Assembly (NCBI GenBank): GCA_947095535.1
Contig: OX352773.1
Coordinates: 270,188,515-270,252,514 of the forward strand
DNA length: 64,000 nucleotides
Origin: Poecilobothrus nobilitatus
Taxonomy: Eukaryota > Arthropoda > Insecta > Diptera > Dolichopodidae
Direction: 5' to 3'
In this document: positions 12,801 to 24,270 of the stretch, in pieces
How the letters are laid out: each line of letters begins with the position of its first letter
Position numbering within the stretch: the first letter of the stretch is position 1
Position numbers and translations under genes: made by a program
The notes under the pieces: model-generated
Seen by the model: only the letters and a program-made list of their open reading frames with translations
Told to the model about the DNA's origin: nothing
Database searches by the model: none

Positions 12801-13180
12801 CATTTAGAAGCGTATTTCGGGTTTCTAATAGAATTTTGGGGTCAAAATATTTTTTTCGTCGAAATTCAATTGTTTTTGATATTACGGCGTTTTTTTTAAT
12901 AAAATAAATAAAATTTAATTTTGAAAATCTTTAAACTCAATTTTAATCCATTTAGAAGCGTATTTTCAGGTTTCTAATCGAATTGTGGTCAACATATTTT
13001 TTTCACCAAAATTGAATATTTCTATCAAAAATATTAATTTTTAGTAACAATTTTATTTACTTACTTCAAATAAAAATTTTAGATACAAAAAGCATATTTT
13101 TGAATATTACGACGAATTCTTTAATAAACTAATAAGTTTGAAATTTTATTAAAAATAAAATTTAAGGACTGGCGAAATAT

Positions 13181-15965
13181 TTTCTTGTATGTTTTGAACT
13201 TTGTCACATATTTCAATTAATACGTAAAGAGACCTCTTCGGGAACGGTTATTTTTAAGCATTTCTCTTTTCAGTTAAGCATCTAATTTTTAATAGAGTTT
13301 TAGGAAAAAAAATATTTGATTTGAATGAAAAAAGTACAATATTATAGAATTTTAGAATTTGTGATGCATACGTAGTATACTTACATAGGTATAAATCATA
13401 ATATTAATTTTGATGCAAATTTCAACAAATAATTTTGTGAATTGCATGAAAATTATTTTGTACACTTATTGTAAATTTTAAAAATCTACCCTCATTTTAT
13501 TAAAAAAATTTCAAAAATACAGACTTATGTACATACATGTTTTTTACTGGTTTACAATTCATTTCAATTTTTAAAATAAAAATTCAAATCATTTTTCATA
13601 TTTTATTACATACCTCAATAGAAGCGACGAATTTTTATTACAAATACATACGTACTCATTCCAATAATATCAAACTTTTATGCTATTAATTTATATAATA
13701 ACTCTTTTTATCGTGTTCAAATATTCGCTGCATAATGATTCGCTTAATGATGATCCTATTTCCATTGCTTAATAATGATCCCATTCCAGTGTCTTTATAA
13801 TTATGTAGTATATTTACCATATCGATTTTATTCTAAAGAAGCTTCTACTTGTCAAATGAAACCAACTATTTCTATCCACACCATATATATTTTATTCGCC
13901 ATTTCTATCGTTATTTAATTTTCTTTTCCCTTTTTTTTATCTTTTATTTTGTTTTATTAAAAGTCATGAAAATTATACGTTATCCTAAAAGCTATAGTTA
14001 AGGAAACGTTAAACGTTATTCTAAAGGACTATAAGGAATATAGTTATGAAACCTGAAACAACACCTTAAATATTCTATATATAAGCATTAGACTATTATG
14101 AAACTTAAACAGAATATTTAAATAAAGAAAAAATAAGATTAAATCTAATAAAAAAGTAAAACGATACGTATTATCATAAAGGGGGAACTAACAATATTAT
14201 ACTGAACCTGATTCAATTTATGAAAATTTAAATACTTTAATCACTATGAAAGTCTTGAATATTTTTATCTTGTTGTTGTTGCTATCGTTATTTTTTTATA
14301 TTGTTGCACTTTTTTAAAGGTTCAAAATCCATCCAGAACTTTAATATCTGATTACATATTTTTGTTCAAAGCACTAAAGATAAACAGTTAATCATACAAC
14401 TTTATTAATGTAGTAATAAGAGAACATGCAACAATTTTTTTCTATTTTAACATGCATAATATTTTTGCCGCATTAATTTTCATATTCACGTTTTCCACAC
14501 ATGATTAAATATAAACATACTTGCAAAAAATGCAGTGCCAGACAATATGAATGGAACAAAATGTTTAGGTTTTCAAATATTTTATAAGCCTGCTAAATAT
14601 TTGTTGAAATCTTTAGTTTCGCTTCGATCTAAAATCATGACAGCGGGCTAGTTAAAAATTTCTTCAGAAACTGTAAGGATGTGAGTTAATAGAAAAATAT
14701 TTTTGAGATATTATTTTTATTATTTGGGGAAAAGTTTGAAAACCAAGGCAAAGAATATGCGCACATATTTTGGAATAGTTGGAATAAAACTTCGTCAATA
14801 TTTTGGAATAAAACTTCGTCGAACAAAACAAAACGAAAAATACTTCTGCAACAGGTACCAAATACTTCTGCAAAGCTATGCAAAAGAAAATGTGGAGGAA
14901 ACTCCTTTGACATGGGTCAATCTTTCTATAAGCTTTAAAGCCAATAAAACAAGCAATTTTCCTGCTTTATATATTTGATAACGATATATTATTTAAATCT
15001 AAAAATATACAAAAGTTTTAAAGGCTACCTTTGCTTTAAATACATACTGTTTTATTTACTATTGAAAATGGCACAAAATTTTCTATTAATGTTCTGTTTG
15101 TACAATGAATAAGAAAGTTAGGATAAAACTACAATAACGATCAGATTAAGAGGAATCTAGTGAATTTATACAAAAGTCGCTAATTTTTGATGACATGTAA
15201 GATGAAAACCATTTGCCGTTCCCAATGCACCCATAATTTAAAGGTATTTTAAGGGTTTTCAAATGTATGTCTTTATTTTTATATAAAAAAATCTTTCTGT
15301 TTAGAAAACATAGACAAAAAAATATTATAAGAAAAAAAATTAGAGAACGGCTAAAACATTTTAACTAAGAAAGAATTTCGTAAGAAGTAAGAAAAATTTA
15401 AATATAAGACATAATAACATTCAAAATTAGAAGCATAAAAAATGAGTTTTTAAAAAACTAAATTATGAAAAATTTATAAATGTAAATTTTTTTCCAACAT
15501 TGTAAATGTAAATTTTACTTCGATGAATTTTTTTAGCTTCTCCAACTTTAATAACTTTGTTTGTAGTTTTTAATCCCAATTCAGGGATTTTGTGGGCTCA
15601 AGACTGTTAAAACTTTTATGATGTGGTAATTTTATATTGCGCGATAATAAAGTTTGTATTTTATATTAATACGCAAGTAAATATGTAAAGAAACTCCTTA
15701 GAACAAATTAATTACACATAAAAAGACAAACTTTAAAAGACTTTTTTGAAGTACTAAAAAACTAAATTAAAATATAAAAAACATTAAAATTGAAAAACTA
15801 AAAATTAGTAAAAATGTAATTTAATATTGTAATTTTCGAAGATATCTTACTAAATTGTTGTGACAAATATTTTTAACAGTTTGAAAAACATCAAAATAAC
15901 ATAAAAAAAATATAATATATAAAAATTTTAATATCTATAACTGTAGAAGATACCAGCCTTTTATT
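13181..15965. other. AT-rich unique DNA right of the satellite
   Basis: No gene is supported. There is a 25-base imperfect tandem duplication near 13740-13790 ('gcttaatgatgatcc', then 'gcttaataatgatcc'). Another duplication near 14765-14822 contains 'aatattttggaataaaactt'. A 91-codon frame at 14703-14978 overlaps this duplication and has overlapping antisense frames. Its product has no recognisable domain, so I do not call it a gene. Confidence 0.5.
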
Positions 15966-16655
15966 TTTATACCCGTAATGAACTATGTTCAAGGGTACAA
16001 TATATTTGCTATTACGTTTGTAACACCTGGAATTTAATGAAGAGATTTCCTGTTACATGCGAAAAACTTTTGTTAAATTTGGTTTGGTTTAGAGCAGCCG
16101 GTTCAGGCTTCTTGCACCTCTTGGAACTTAATAAAGCTAGGCGTCTGAAATCTTACAAATGATGATCAAGTTTTATGGTAACATTTTCTGTCAAATTTAA
16201 TTGTGCTGGTGCAACAAGTTCGGGTAGCTGCCATTTAACTTCTCTTTTTGAATGAAAATGAAATTCCGAGTCTATTGAAGCTAGGAATCTGAAATTTTGT
16301 AAAAATATGTCGAATGACATGCTAACAGCTTCTGTAAAATTTAGTTGGGCTAGATTAGTAGGTTCAAGATTCTTACACCTCTTGGAACTTTATGAAGCAA
16401 AGCGTCTGAAATCTTACAAAAGATTATCAAGTTTTAGGGCAATAAGTCCTGTAAAATTTGGTTTTGCTGGTGCAATAGATTCAGGTAGCTATCATACAAC
16501 TCCACAATTTACATAAATATATCTCAGTAGTTAACGTCGGTACTAAAATATCTGAAATTTTTTAAAAGATGATCAAGTTTTATAGAAACAGGGTATTTTA
16601 CGTTCATACGGGTATCCCAGAGTTAAAACAGTCTACTCTACTGCACTGTTCTTCG
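15966..16655 (+). mobile_element. DINE-like element, subfamily F1, internally deleted copy A
   Basis: It begins with a degenerate 'tatacccgtaatgaactatg' and ends with 'acgttcatacgggtat' plus a tail finishing in 'cttcg'. This matches the 5' and 3' ends of the F1 copies at 31.07 and 52.04 kb. The segment with the GTCC run is missing. The inside consists of F1 units with 'agcagccggttcagg', 'cacctcttggaactt' and 'gatgatcaagtttta'. The family resembles DINE-1/INE-1 of Drosophila, which are non-autonomous and moved by Helentron rolling-circle enzymes. The 69-codon frame at 16307-16516 lies inside the repeat and is not a gene. Confidence 0.85.
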
Positions 16656-17190
16656 TTTTTTATAAATTTTATGGTGGATTATAAATAAAAAACCTAAAAT
16701 ATAAAAACTAAATTGAATTTTTATGTTATCATAACAAGACGCACTAACTTAAATTAACTATAATAAAAAAGGTAAAGGATAAATAAATAAGGTAAAGACA
16801 AATTCTGAAAAATGAATCGTTGCCTTATAGAATTTGGGATTAATTCAGATTTAAACTAAAATAGAATATTATTGATTAAACTAATAATAGTATAGATAGA
16901 CTATAGTCTATAGAATAAATGTAGAATAATCCTATTGCTATTAGTTTAATTTGTCGCATATTTTTTAAGCTTCAGTTAAAATTGATTTTATAATTATTCA
17001 AAAACTATAATACAAAACTGAATTCATTTATATTTCCATATAATTTCATTAATTGTAATTATCCAAACTCCAAATGATTTTATTAATCATCTCTAATTAA
17101 ATAATAACTCCATTTTTAACATAAAAATATTTTTATTCCTAAATAAAATCTAATTTACTAGATTCTTTTTAGCACATTTCCAAAATATTT
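16656..17190. other. AT-rich spacer with a small nested inverted repeat
   Basis: Contains attaaactaat (16875-16885) facing attagtttaat (16940-16950), with a perfect 16-bp palindrome atagactatagtctat (16896-16911) inside. Otherwise it is AT-rich DNA with nothing recognised. Confidence 0.5.
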
Positions 17191-18050
17191 TAAAAAAATG
17201 TGCCTATTAGGTTCACTCTGTCGTGCGTCCGTCTGTTTACAAAACTTCTACACCGTTAAAGATAGAAAAAAAAAATTTTAACCATGGGTAGTCTCATAAA
17301 AAATTAATGTTGTAGAACAAGTTTTTTACGTCGCTCGATTCACCACGGAGCTACAGCCCCTCAATCTTTGAAAAATCCCTATTTTGAAAAGCGTATATCT
17401 CATGTTCTGCTTAACGATTTTTCAATATGAAAACGGCATTCGAAATGAATTTTTTTACCTTTATAAATCAATACCAAAATTATTTAGGTTTTTCAAATTT
17501 AGTATTTAAAGTGACCGTTATGTGAAAATCAAATTTTGCATTATTTTTCTACCTTCATAACTCCGGCACGCTTTTAGATAGGAACTTGAAATTATGAAGT
17601 AAGAAAGAACTTTTAGAATTAGTATAAGTTTCTTCAGAACATTGGACCAGCCCCTGTTTATGAGCTATTAGGGCTCAAAAATTAAAAATTTGCTATTTTT
17701 AAGCACCTGTACACATTTTTCTTCGGCAAGACATAAAAATTAAAACTTCAGTATATACGTGTGTTAACGGCTTTCCTTAGTTATATTGGGTTCCGGACTT
17801 GCAGCTATTTAAAATTGCACAAAAAAAGTCGTCCTTTTACATTTTTTCTTATTATGTATTTGAAATTTTCAAATTTTTGGCGCAGAATTACAATTCTAAA
17901 TACTTTGTATTATCTTTTGGAAATGTGCGCTTTTAAAAACCGTTGGTTTACATTCTACCTTGTTTATATCTCTTTTCCATATCTATTAATAATCGTATTA
18001 AAGTATGCGTGGAAAATTCATTCGCATGGACCATTTAATTTTCCCTAAAT
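17191..18050 (+). mobile_element. DINE-like element, subfamily F3, partial copy
   Basis: It starts at 'ttaggttcactctgtcg' with a 'gtccgtctgttt' motif, then 'aaaacttctacacc', 'acggagctacagcccctc', 'gaccgttatgtgaaaatc', 'gctattagggctcaaaaa' and, near the end, 'ggaaatgtgcgcttttaaaa'. The same order of motifs appears at 38.96 kb and 41.33 kb on this strand and at 24.3 kb and 43.2 kb on the other. It corresponds segment by segment to subfamily F2 (shared 'gagctacagc', 'accgttatg', 'ggctcaaaaa...cctgt' motifs), so F3 belongs to the same superfamily. Clear terminal repeats are not visible here. The 95-codon frame at 17761-18048 is a chance frame in this repeat. Confidence 0.7.
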
Positions 18051-19100
18051 ATACCGTTATTTTTATTTATAAAAAAGAGAAAACCTTGGGAAAAATTATT
18101 CAGTAATGATTTAGTCAAAGAAAATATTATTATAGATTATATTCATATTTTCAATAATATATCAACCATATTACGTAATTTATATAACGAGAAAATCGAA
18201 TTGTATATAACATAATAACATATTCATTTTCATTTAAATATTTTTTTGATATATATAATAATGTTATTGTATAAATTGTATAAATGTATATATGAAAAAC
18301 ATAAAATAAAATTGTAAATTCTATTTATAATCTTCTTATCCTTATTTATTGTCCATTAGGAACCTGCAATACTAAAAACAAAATCCTTGTTAAATTCATA
18401 CACCTTGTGTAAATGAACCTACCGTATGTGTGAATAAGTACATAAATTTGAACATATGATATTCTTTAAGTAAATGATTTTATAAAAGCACATTTTCAAA
18501 ATGAATCGTATATTATTCAAAATATTATTTTACTTTTCTTTCTCCATGATTTTGGATATTTTTAAGGTCTGCAAAATTATCAGTTTGCCATCGTTATATG
18601 CAATATTACTAAAACATCAGTTACTAAATCCATTATAGATCTAATAATATTATAAATTTATATAGTAATATTATTTATTTTGTTTGCATTATTTTTACAC
18701 TATATTATACTCCTATCATACTTTTCAGTATAAATAAATTAAGCATATATATTTTTAAGTTTTAATTATTGGTAAAAAGTTTCGAAGAAAGCCATTATTA
18801 CATCTTACTTATACTTTAACTTAAAACTTATTCTAATTAACCTTAACAAAGAGAAAAAGTTTTTTTTTTTTTTTTTTTTTATTCTTTAGTTAGATCTTAT
18901 TACAAAAACTTACAAAAAAAAAATTTAATAATATCAGTTTACTTCTTTGTTTTATAATTATTTTTAAGATGGCATGATTAACTATTTTATTAATTTTAGG
19001 TTTTTTATTTCAATATTACATTAAATCTTTGAATGTTCCATGGTATTTTACAACCTTATATTTATTATTTTTTGGTAAAAATTTCATTTAAAAATCCAAA
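18051..19100. other. AT-rich DNA with a 21-base T run
   Basis: Low complexity. The run of T at 18860-18880 is the longest homopolymer I noted. No coding or repeat similarity was seen. Confidence 0.5.
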
Positions 19101-19240
19101 TTTATTTCTATTGAGTTTTAAAATAAAAACTTAACCTATATTAACATATCTTAATCTATCTTATATTATCTAATCTACCTATATATCTAATCTAATTTAC
19201 TCTATGCTATCCTACTTATCCTAAATAATTAAAAATAATT

Positions 19241-19669
19241 TTAATCTTCTATGTAGGTGTTTTCTAACCACCAATAATTTCTACTAATGTTTTTGTCCTT
19301 TTCTGGTATATGTCTATCAAATTTCAACATCAAATAATCTACATTTCGCGGAATATAGTCAATGATCTTGCACGTGGTCCGCCTATTATAATGAAATAAT
19401 AAGGGGACATGGTTTTAATCTTAAATGTAAAATCTAGGTATATAAAGAATTCCGGTGTAATGAATCCTGTATTCATGCTGAATCTTATATACTCATCATT
19501 GTGGTAATAAATATTTGACACTAGATTATTTTCCGTTACTTGTAGAGTTCTATTAAAATGGTTACGTATTAATTTAATAGCAAAGTTATCGAATCTTATT
19601 ATGTTTGCATCTTTATATATTACTTTGTTTACAATACAATATAAAATGGATATACCCTAACAAAGGGAC
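19241..19669 (-). pseudogene. Orphan frameshifted coding relic, possibly a terminal exon
   Basis: Read on the minus strand, one frame is open from about 19665 to the stop at 19339 and includes 'VIYKDANIIRFDNFAIK' and 'FITPEFFIYLDFTFKIKT'. Around 19380 the protein-like signal moves to another frame, which continues with 'IDYIPRNVDYLML' and ends 'YWWLENTYIED' at a stop at 19241-19243. Together they would encode about 140 residues with ordinary amino-acid balance, unlike the Lys/Asn/Phe-rich chance frames nearby. Upstream, near 19670, a pyrimidine-rich tract ending 'ctttgttag' could be a splice acceptor. A possible AATAAA signal lies near 19101-19106 on this strand. I do not recognise the family. 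It could be a decayed insect gene, a gene with a sequencing frameshift, or part of an unknown transposon. The reading frames are seen directly; the gene status is inference. Confidence 0.4.
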
Positions 19670-19685
19670 AGGGTATATCCATTTT
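19643..19685. repeat. Perfect 16-bp inverted repeat with 11-base loop
   Basis: aaaatggatataccct (19643-19658) is exactly inverted at 19670-19685, around the loop aacaaagggac. The 'tataccct...agggtata' pairing is reminiscent of the subterminal hairpin of DINE-type elements, but no element body is attached on either side. It lies directly against the coding relic at 19241-19669. Confidence 0.85.
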
Positions 19686-19849
19686 TAAATTTAGAAAAAT
19701 AAGAAAAGCATTTTACATATTTTTAGGCTATCGAAAATAAATTTATATTGCGAATAAAGTGAATTTATGTAAATTTATATTTATATTAATTTATGACCAA
19801 TGAACTTGATTGAAAATATTTAGCGCTAATGGTTATAAAAAAAATATAT

Positions 19850-20340
19850 CACCATCAAAGCTTTATTACTCTAAAGCGTGCCTTTCAATGTAAAGTTTCA
19901 ACATCTACAAGACTTGCATTAGGTCTAAAATTGAGTATAATGCTCATATTTGCCTGATGCCGCCCAAACACCGCTGGGATATCATGATAATGATCTATTC
20001 AACTTATTAGAGATTTCTATGTTTCCACAAACCTCACTTCACTCATCCACAGCCATCACCAGTTTAGTCATTGACGTTATTTTCAAAATATCTTGTAGGG
20101 ATAAACACCCATTTTAAAGAAATAAAACAGTTAATGTCTACACACGAAGTTTCCAAGAAGAAAGAAAACGCAACAGATGCCTGTCGCTATACGGTAAAAC
20201 TTATAAGTTATTGTAACAAAGGTTATGGAAATTCGTTTATCATGTGCATGCCGCTTTTATAGAACCATATGTCATCTAACGCAATTACAAAAGTTTATAA
20301 CTGGCACCTGTTTAATGTAGTGAAGGTTAAAAAGAATCTT
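19850..20340 (+). pseudogene. Non-LTR retrotransposon (jockey-like) 3' fragment
   Basis: Near 19893 a frame reads 'YKTCIRSKIEYNAHI', matching the post-polymerase 'YK..IRPK.EYN.HIW' region typical of jockey-like reverse transcriptases in flies. Near 20003 it continues as 'RDFYVSTNLTSL' (family pattern D..V...L.SL..RR). The frame at 20071-20262 then follows the C-terminal pattern of the same protein: 'LFSKYLVG', a middle 'STHEVSKKK', 'GYGNSFI' and, past a stop at 20260-20262, 'KVYNWHLFNVVKVKKNL'. Several frameshifts and stops show it is dead. A second relic of the same type is at 58.14 kb. Fly jockey-like elements are known from general knowledge; no database search was run. Confidence 0.7.
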
Positions 20341-23300
20341 AACATTATTTTTAAAATCTCCTTCCAAATTTTTCTACTCATCCTCCATAATCCTAAACTC
20401 AATTTCTACAAGAATACTTCACACAAAACTGTAAGCCTGGAATATTTTTATAAAAGGTGGTTTTACTTGGTTAAAGCGCAACACTATTTCCAAAGGATAG
20501 ATATTATCAACAATATCTCCAAATTTCTCTAGGTGGCTTTTAAAGTTTCCCATTGGTGCTCCTAAAATAAAAAAAAGAAATCTAAAGAAGAAATTTTTTT
20601 TAACTTCAAAAAGGCAAACAAACAATAAAATAGAAAGGCAAAACTGTCAAAAGAATGTTACAAAGACTTAAATTATATTTTTGTTTTAATTATTTTACTA
20701 TTATATTTAATTTGAATGTCTTAAGGAAGAAAAAAATAAGCAACAAAAGTGTAATATATTGTAAACTATTTTCAGATTACGAAGCAAAACATATAATACT
20801 ATTACATACACATATAAAAATTAAATATTTCGAAAATTTCCAGAGTTAATCTAAAGAAGAAAAAAAAAAACATTAAAACAACTACTGACTTCAAATATTC
20901 TTAAATAATGTTATAGTTTTATTTATATTAAACATTACCTATCTAACCACTTAAATAAACTTTAAATTTATAATTTCCATACTATACTCGTAATACTTTT
21001 ATAAAAAAATGTTCTTATAGAGACATTTTTTTTACAAAGTTTTTTTTATTTTGAAACATTTTTCATTTATTTTCTATTTCCAGTCAAAATACAAAGTTAA
21101 TACCAGTTGAATAAATGTTTTTGATTCTCTGGTTAAACCAAAGAAATTAATTCGAATCTAAATGTCTTAGACATCACCTGTCAAAATGAAAAAAATACAA
21201 TTAACTGAAAAATTTTAATTAAAAACAAAATATTTCTTTTTTTTTTCTACACCTGTTTTCTACACAAATTTTATACACCTGTTACAGATGTTGCTTAAGG
21301 TTATCTTTTAAGTTTTTTTTCGTATTAATTTTCATACAACTTTTAGTAATTGTCACTTTAAATTTTTAATTAAGTTACAAAGATTTTTTCTTCTCACTGA
21401 TTCTAATAAATTATTTATACGCAAAATTTTTTATAGTTTACGTACGCAATAAAATGAATGCAATTAAAAACTGCAGACTTTTTTATTGATAAAAAATTTG
21501 ATGCTACTTTAATGAATTGTCAACCTTATCTTAATTTTAAAATTTAGTTCAAATTTGAAATTTGAAGAAAACAAAAAAAACTTGGAAAGAACAACTTAAG
21601 TGTGAAAAAAAAAAAACTTAACATATTGTGTCTGTCTTTATACACAAGCACATAAATATAAATAAATATCATAAATTGTATACTCAAACCCTCATACCTT
21701 GTATTCATTTTTTAACAACTATTCAAAGCAACATTTCTTAAACAACAAATACTGAACAACAGAAAAATCAATGATTGTTTTAATTTAATATAATCTTTAA
21801 CATAGATATAAGCATATTAATTATTATTTTATATCAAATTTATGACTAACACATTAAATTATGTTTTTTTAATTTGTTTTTAATCAATAATTTGAACACC
21901 TGTTGAATATAATTTTTATATTGCCATTAAAAAGTTTCTTCTCAAATTGTCCAAGTAGACATGTTTATTATAAATTATTGATAAACATTTCAATGGTCAA
22001 CAAGTTAAAAATGTATCCATTCATTTTATAATATCAAATACCTAATCAAAGATTATTTTCTTTATCAAAAAATTCTTTTAATGTTGCATTTAACAATTTC
22101 AATTTCAATTAAAATAACGAAACATACATATACAACCATATTTTATAGTTCTTTTGTTTAAATTAAATTCTATCTTTATATCATCAAAATATTTTTTAAA
22201 TAATACTTAAGTTATTATAAGGATTGAATATAATTCCAATGAGTTGGAAATGTTCAGAAACATTTTAATATGTATCGGGAATTGACATTTGCAACATTTT
22301 TGGAATTCGTAATAAAAAAAAAAAAAAAACAAAAAAAGACAAGGATGGAAACTGGAATGATTTATTTGAAAATAATATTTGAGAGGGAAAAATAAGAAAA
22401 ACCTCCTGTTGCGAAAGTTTATTTTCCTTAATATTTTTATTTTTTTTTCCAAAATTTGATAACAAATAAAAAAGACAAAAAAAAACAAACTTTTAATTTT
22501 CAACACAATAAAACTTTATAAACTTGATGGAAATCTCTCAGTTTTCTAGTTGAATTCGGAATAAACAGACGTAATAAGATAAAAAAAAATAAATTTTAGC
22601 TAAAAATAAATTGTAATTTTAAAAAACGTTGTGAAAGAAAAATAAATTATTTTTTGTATATTTTTCCTATAGTTAAAAAATATTTAATTTAAAAAATTAT
22701 TAAAAAACGTTCTTAAATAAAAATTAAAATTAAAAAAAAATTATAAATTCAAAAAAAAAAAAAAATGTTTATTAATTATATTATATTTTCAATAAAGTGT
22801 TGAAGTTATTTCAGATAGTAATTTTAACAAAAATTAAATTTTATATATATACAGAACAAAGTTTTAAAATTCAAGAAAAAAAAAATTAAAAAAATTAATT
22901 TAAAAATTTAGAAAATATTTGGCTTAATATTGTGCTTACATTTGTCATGGAATAAAATTGAAGGTAAATTTTTAAAATTTTATTTTTATATAATTAGGAT
23001 TTTTTTTTTAACAAAAATTGTCACTGTAAGTTTAACTGTCACATTTTACAAAGCAAAATCAATCTATATTATATTATGTTACACTACCGAAATATAGAGT
23101 AGATTAATAACTTACAATACTATCAAAAATACAACTGAATAGTTTAAAAGCAAATATAAGTTATGTAAGTGACTATTATTAATACATATAATACCACCAA
23201 AAACTGTAATTTAAATTTTTTTAATATGTTGGCATTATATTAATAATTATTACACTATTTGTAATCTTTTGAATAATTGCTCCCTTTTAATTAGTCATCA

Positions 23301-23511
23301 CTCTATAGTCTTACTTAGACGTTCGCTAAAACATCCATACTAAACCTAAACCATACTTTCAATTAATTTTTAAAAGAAACCTGTTGTTATGGTTTCTTTT
23401 TAGATGAACCAACCATTTTAAAATACTGAAGCATTAAAAAGTCTTACAACATTTTCCTTTCTCATTTTTTAAAGAAACCGTCTTTGTAATTTACCTACTA
23501 TATATACAAAG
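20341..23511. other. Very AT-rich DNA, no gene recognised
   Basis: Long runs of A and T (for example 17 A at about 22314-22329) and chance frames on both strands whose products are dominated by Phe, Lys, Ile and Asn. I see no domain, no RNA gene and no copy of the window's repeat families. Confidence 0.5.
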
Positions 23512-23524
23512 AAAAATGAAATTT
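23512..23524. repeat. Left target-site duplication of the SINE candidate
   Basis: aaaaatgaaattt matches the sequence at about 23649-23662 with one extra a in the right copy. Both are AT-rich, so some of the similarity could be chance. Confidence 0.5.
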
Positions 23525-23647
23525 TTTTTTTTTAACGCATTTTTCTGCCACATAAATGTGGACAGGAAATTATACAACCTTTCCTGCTCAGGTGTGGCTG
23601 TAAATTTCGTTATACGCTCTTACCCATACTAGGCGACCGAGGCCCCC
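23525..23647 (-). mobile_element. Candidate tRNA-derived SINE with target-site duplication
   Basis: On the minus strand the element opens with 'gcctcggtcgcctagtatgg' followed by 'gtaagagcg', close to the 5' part and A box of a tRNA. About 50 bases on, 'ggttgtataatttcc' is a weakened B-box-like match. A hairpin (ccacat/atgtgg) follows, then 'aaaatgcgtt' and an A run. It is flanked by near-identical sequences: aaaaatgaaattt at 23512-23524 and aaaaatgaaaattt at about 23649-23662, as expected of target-primed insertion. It is about 120 bp and GC-richer than its surroundings. A plain tRNA pseudogene is the main alternative. No second copy was found in this window. Confidence 0.55.
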
Positions 23648-23662
23648 AAAAAATGAAAATTT

Positions 23663-24270
23663 GATTGCTAAAAGGTAAACTTTATTTTAACAATTCAATA
23701 TTAACCAAAATTAATCATTATAACATAAGTTGTATAGATTATTACAGCCATTGCTAAATATTCAACAAATCATTTTGTGGATTAAAAACTATAAAAACCG
23801 ATTTTTCGGTAAACCAAAGTTAATTTTGGTACAAAATCTTCCAAAAGAAAAAAATTATTTTAATTCGACACTTATCCAGTTATTTTCTAAAATGTTACTA
23901 AATATTTTTAAAACAGCCTCCAAATGGATTAAGACAAATTCTACATATATCGTAAATATTCTTAACAGAAAAGAAAATTAATTTTCAATTAGAATTTTCC
24001 CTGCAATTACATATTATAAATGTACATAGGTAAGTTTCAGATTTTTAAAAGAAAAAGTGTTTCTTTTTCTTAATTTCCTTAAATTTTAAATGTAATTTTA
24101 TAAAATAAATTTATCCCTTTTTTTGTTCGTTTCATCTGTATAAGAAACATAGCTCATATAGGGCAGCTGCTAAGTTACATATTATTTATATCAAAATTAG
24201 CTCCAGTTTCTTAAATCATTATGTCATTGCCATTGATTGTTTATTGTATATAGATTATGAGTCACAAATA
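23663..24270. other. AT-rich spacer, no gene recognised
   Basis: A frame of 83 codons (23730-23981) has no recognisable domain and a composition like the local DNA. Nothing else was noted. Confidence 0.45.

Larger units (their letters stand above)
1482..13180. repeat. Tandem satellite array, about 11.7 kb, mixed 87/149/227-bp units
   Basis: A continuous head-to-tail array of roughly 60 units. All units share a core of about 87 bp marked by 'gaaaatctttaaact', 'catttagaagcgtatttt' and 'cgaattttggggtcaaaa'. The 227-bp form adds a block with 'tatttctatcaaaaatatt', 'gtaactatttgatttac', 'aaaacttttaggtac' and 'tattacgacg'. The 149-bp form lacks 78 bp of that block and carries 'cgaaattcaattg' next to the 'attacgacg' motif. 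Spacing was measured directly: successive GAGCTC marks lie 226-227 bp apart around 3836-4970, and 'agaagcg' marks lie 149 bp apart at 11241/11390. Edge units are the most divergent and internal blocks nearly identical, as expected from unequal exchange. No coding potential is visible. Function is unknown; it may be heterochromatic or an intron-internal satellite. Confidence 0.95.

Noticed and set aside
1482..13180. CRISPR-like regular repeats
   Set aside because: Units are contiguous 87-227-bp satellite monomers without unique spacers, in eukaryotic DNA.
14703..14978. 91-codon plus-strand frame with two overlapping minus-strand frames
   Set aside because: It covers a local duplication and has no recognisable domain, and opposite-strand frames of similar length exist. 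Consistent with chance.
16307..16516. 69-codon frame
   Set aside because: Lies wholly inside an F1 element; similar frames recur at 31.1 and 52.4-54.1 kb because the repeat recurs.
17761..18048. 95-codon frame with hydrophobic stretches
   Set aside because: Inside F3 repeat sequence. Hydrophobic Phe/Tyr/Leu-rich products are expected from T-rich DNA.
22207..22506. 99-codon minus-strand frame, the longest in the window
   Set aside because: Its product is dominated by Phe, Lys and Ile runs encoded by poly-A and poly-T tracts, with no domain.
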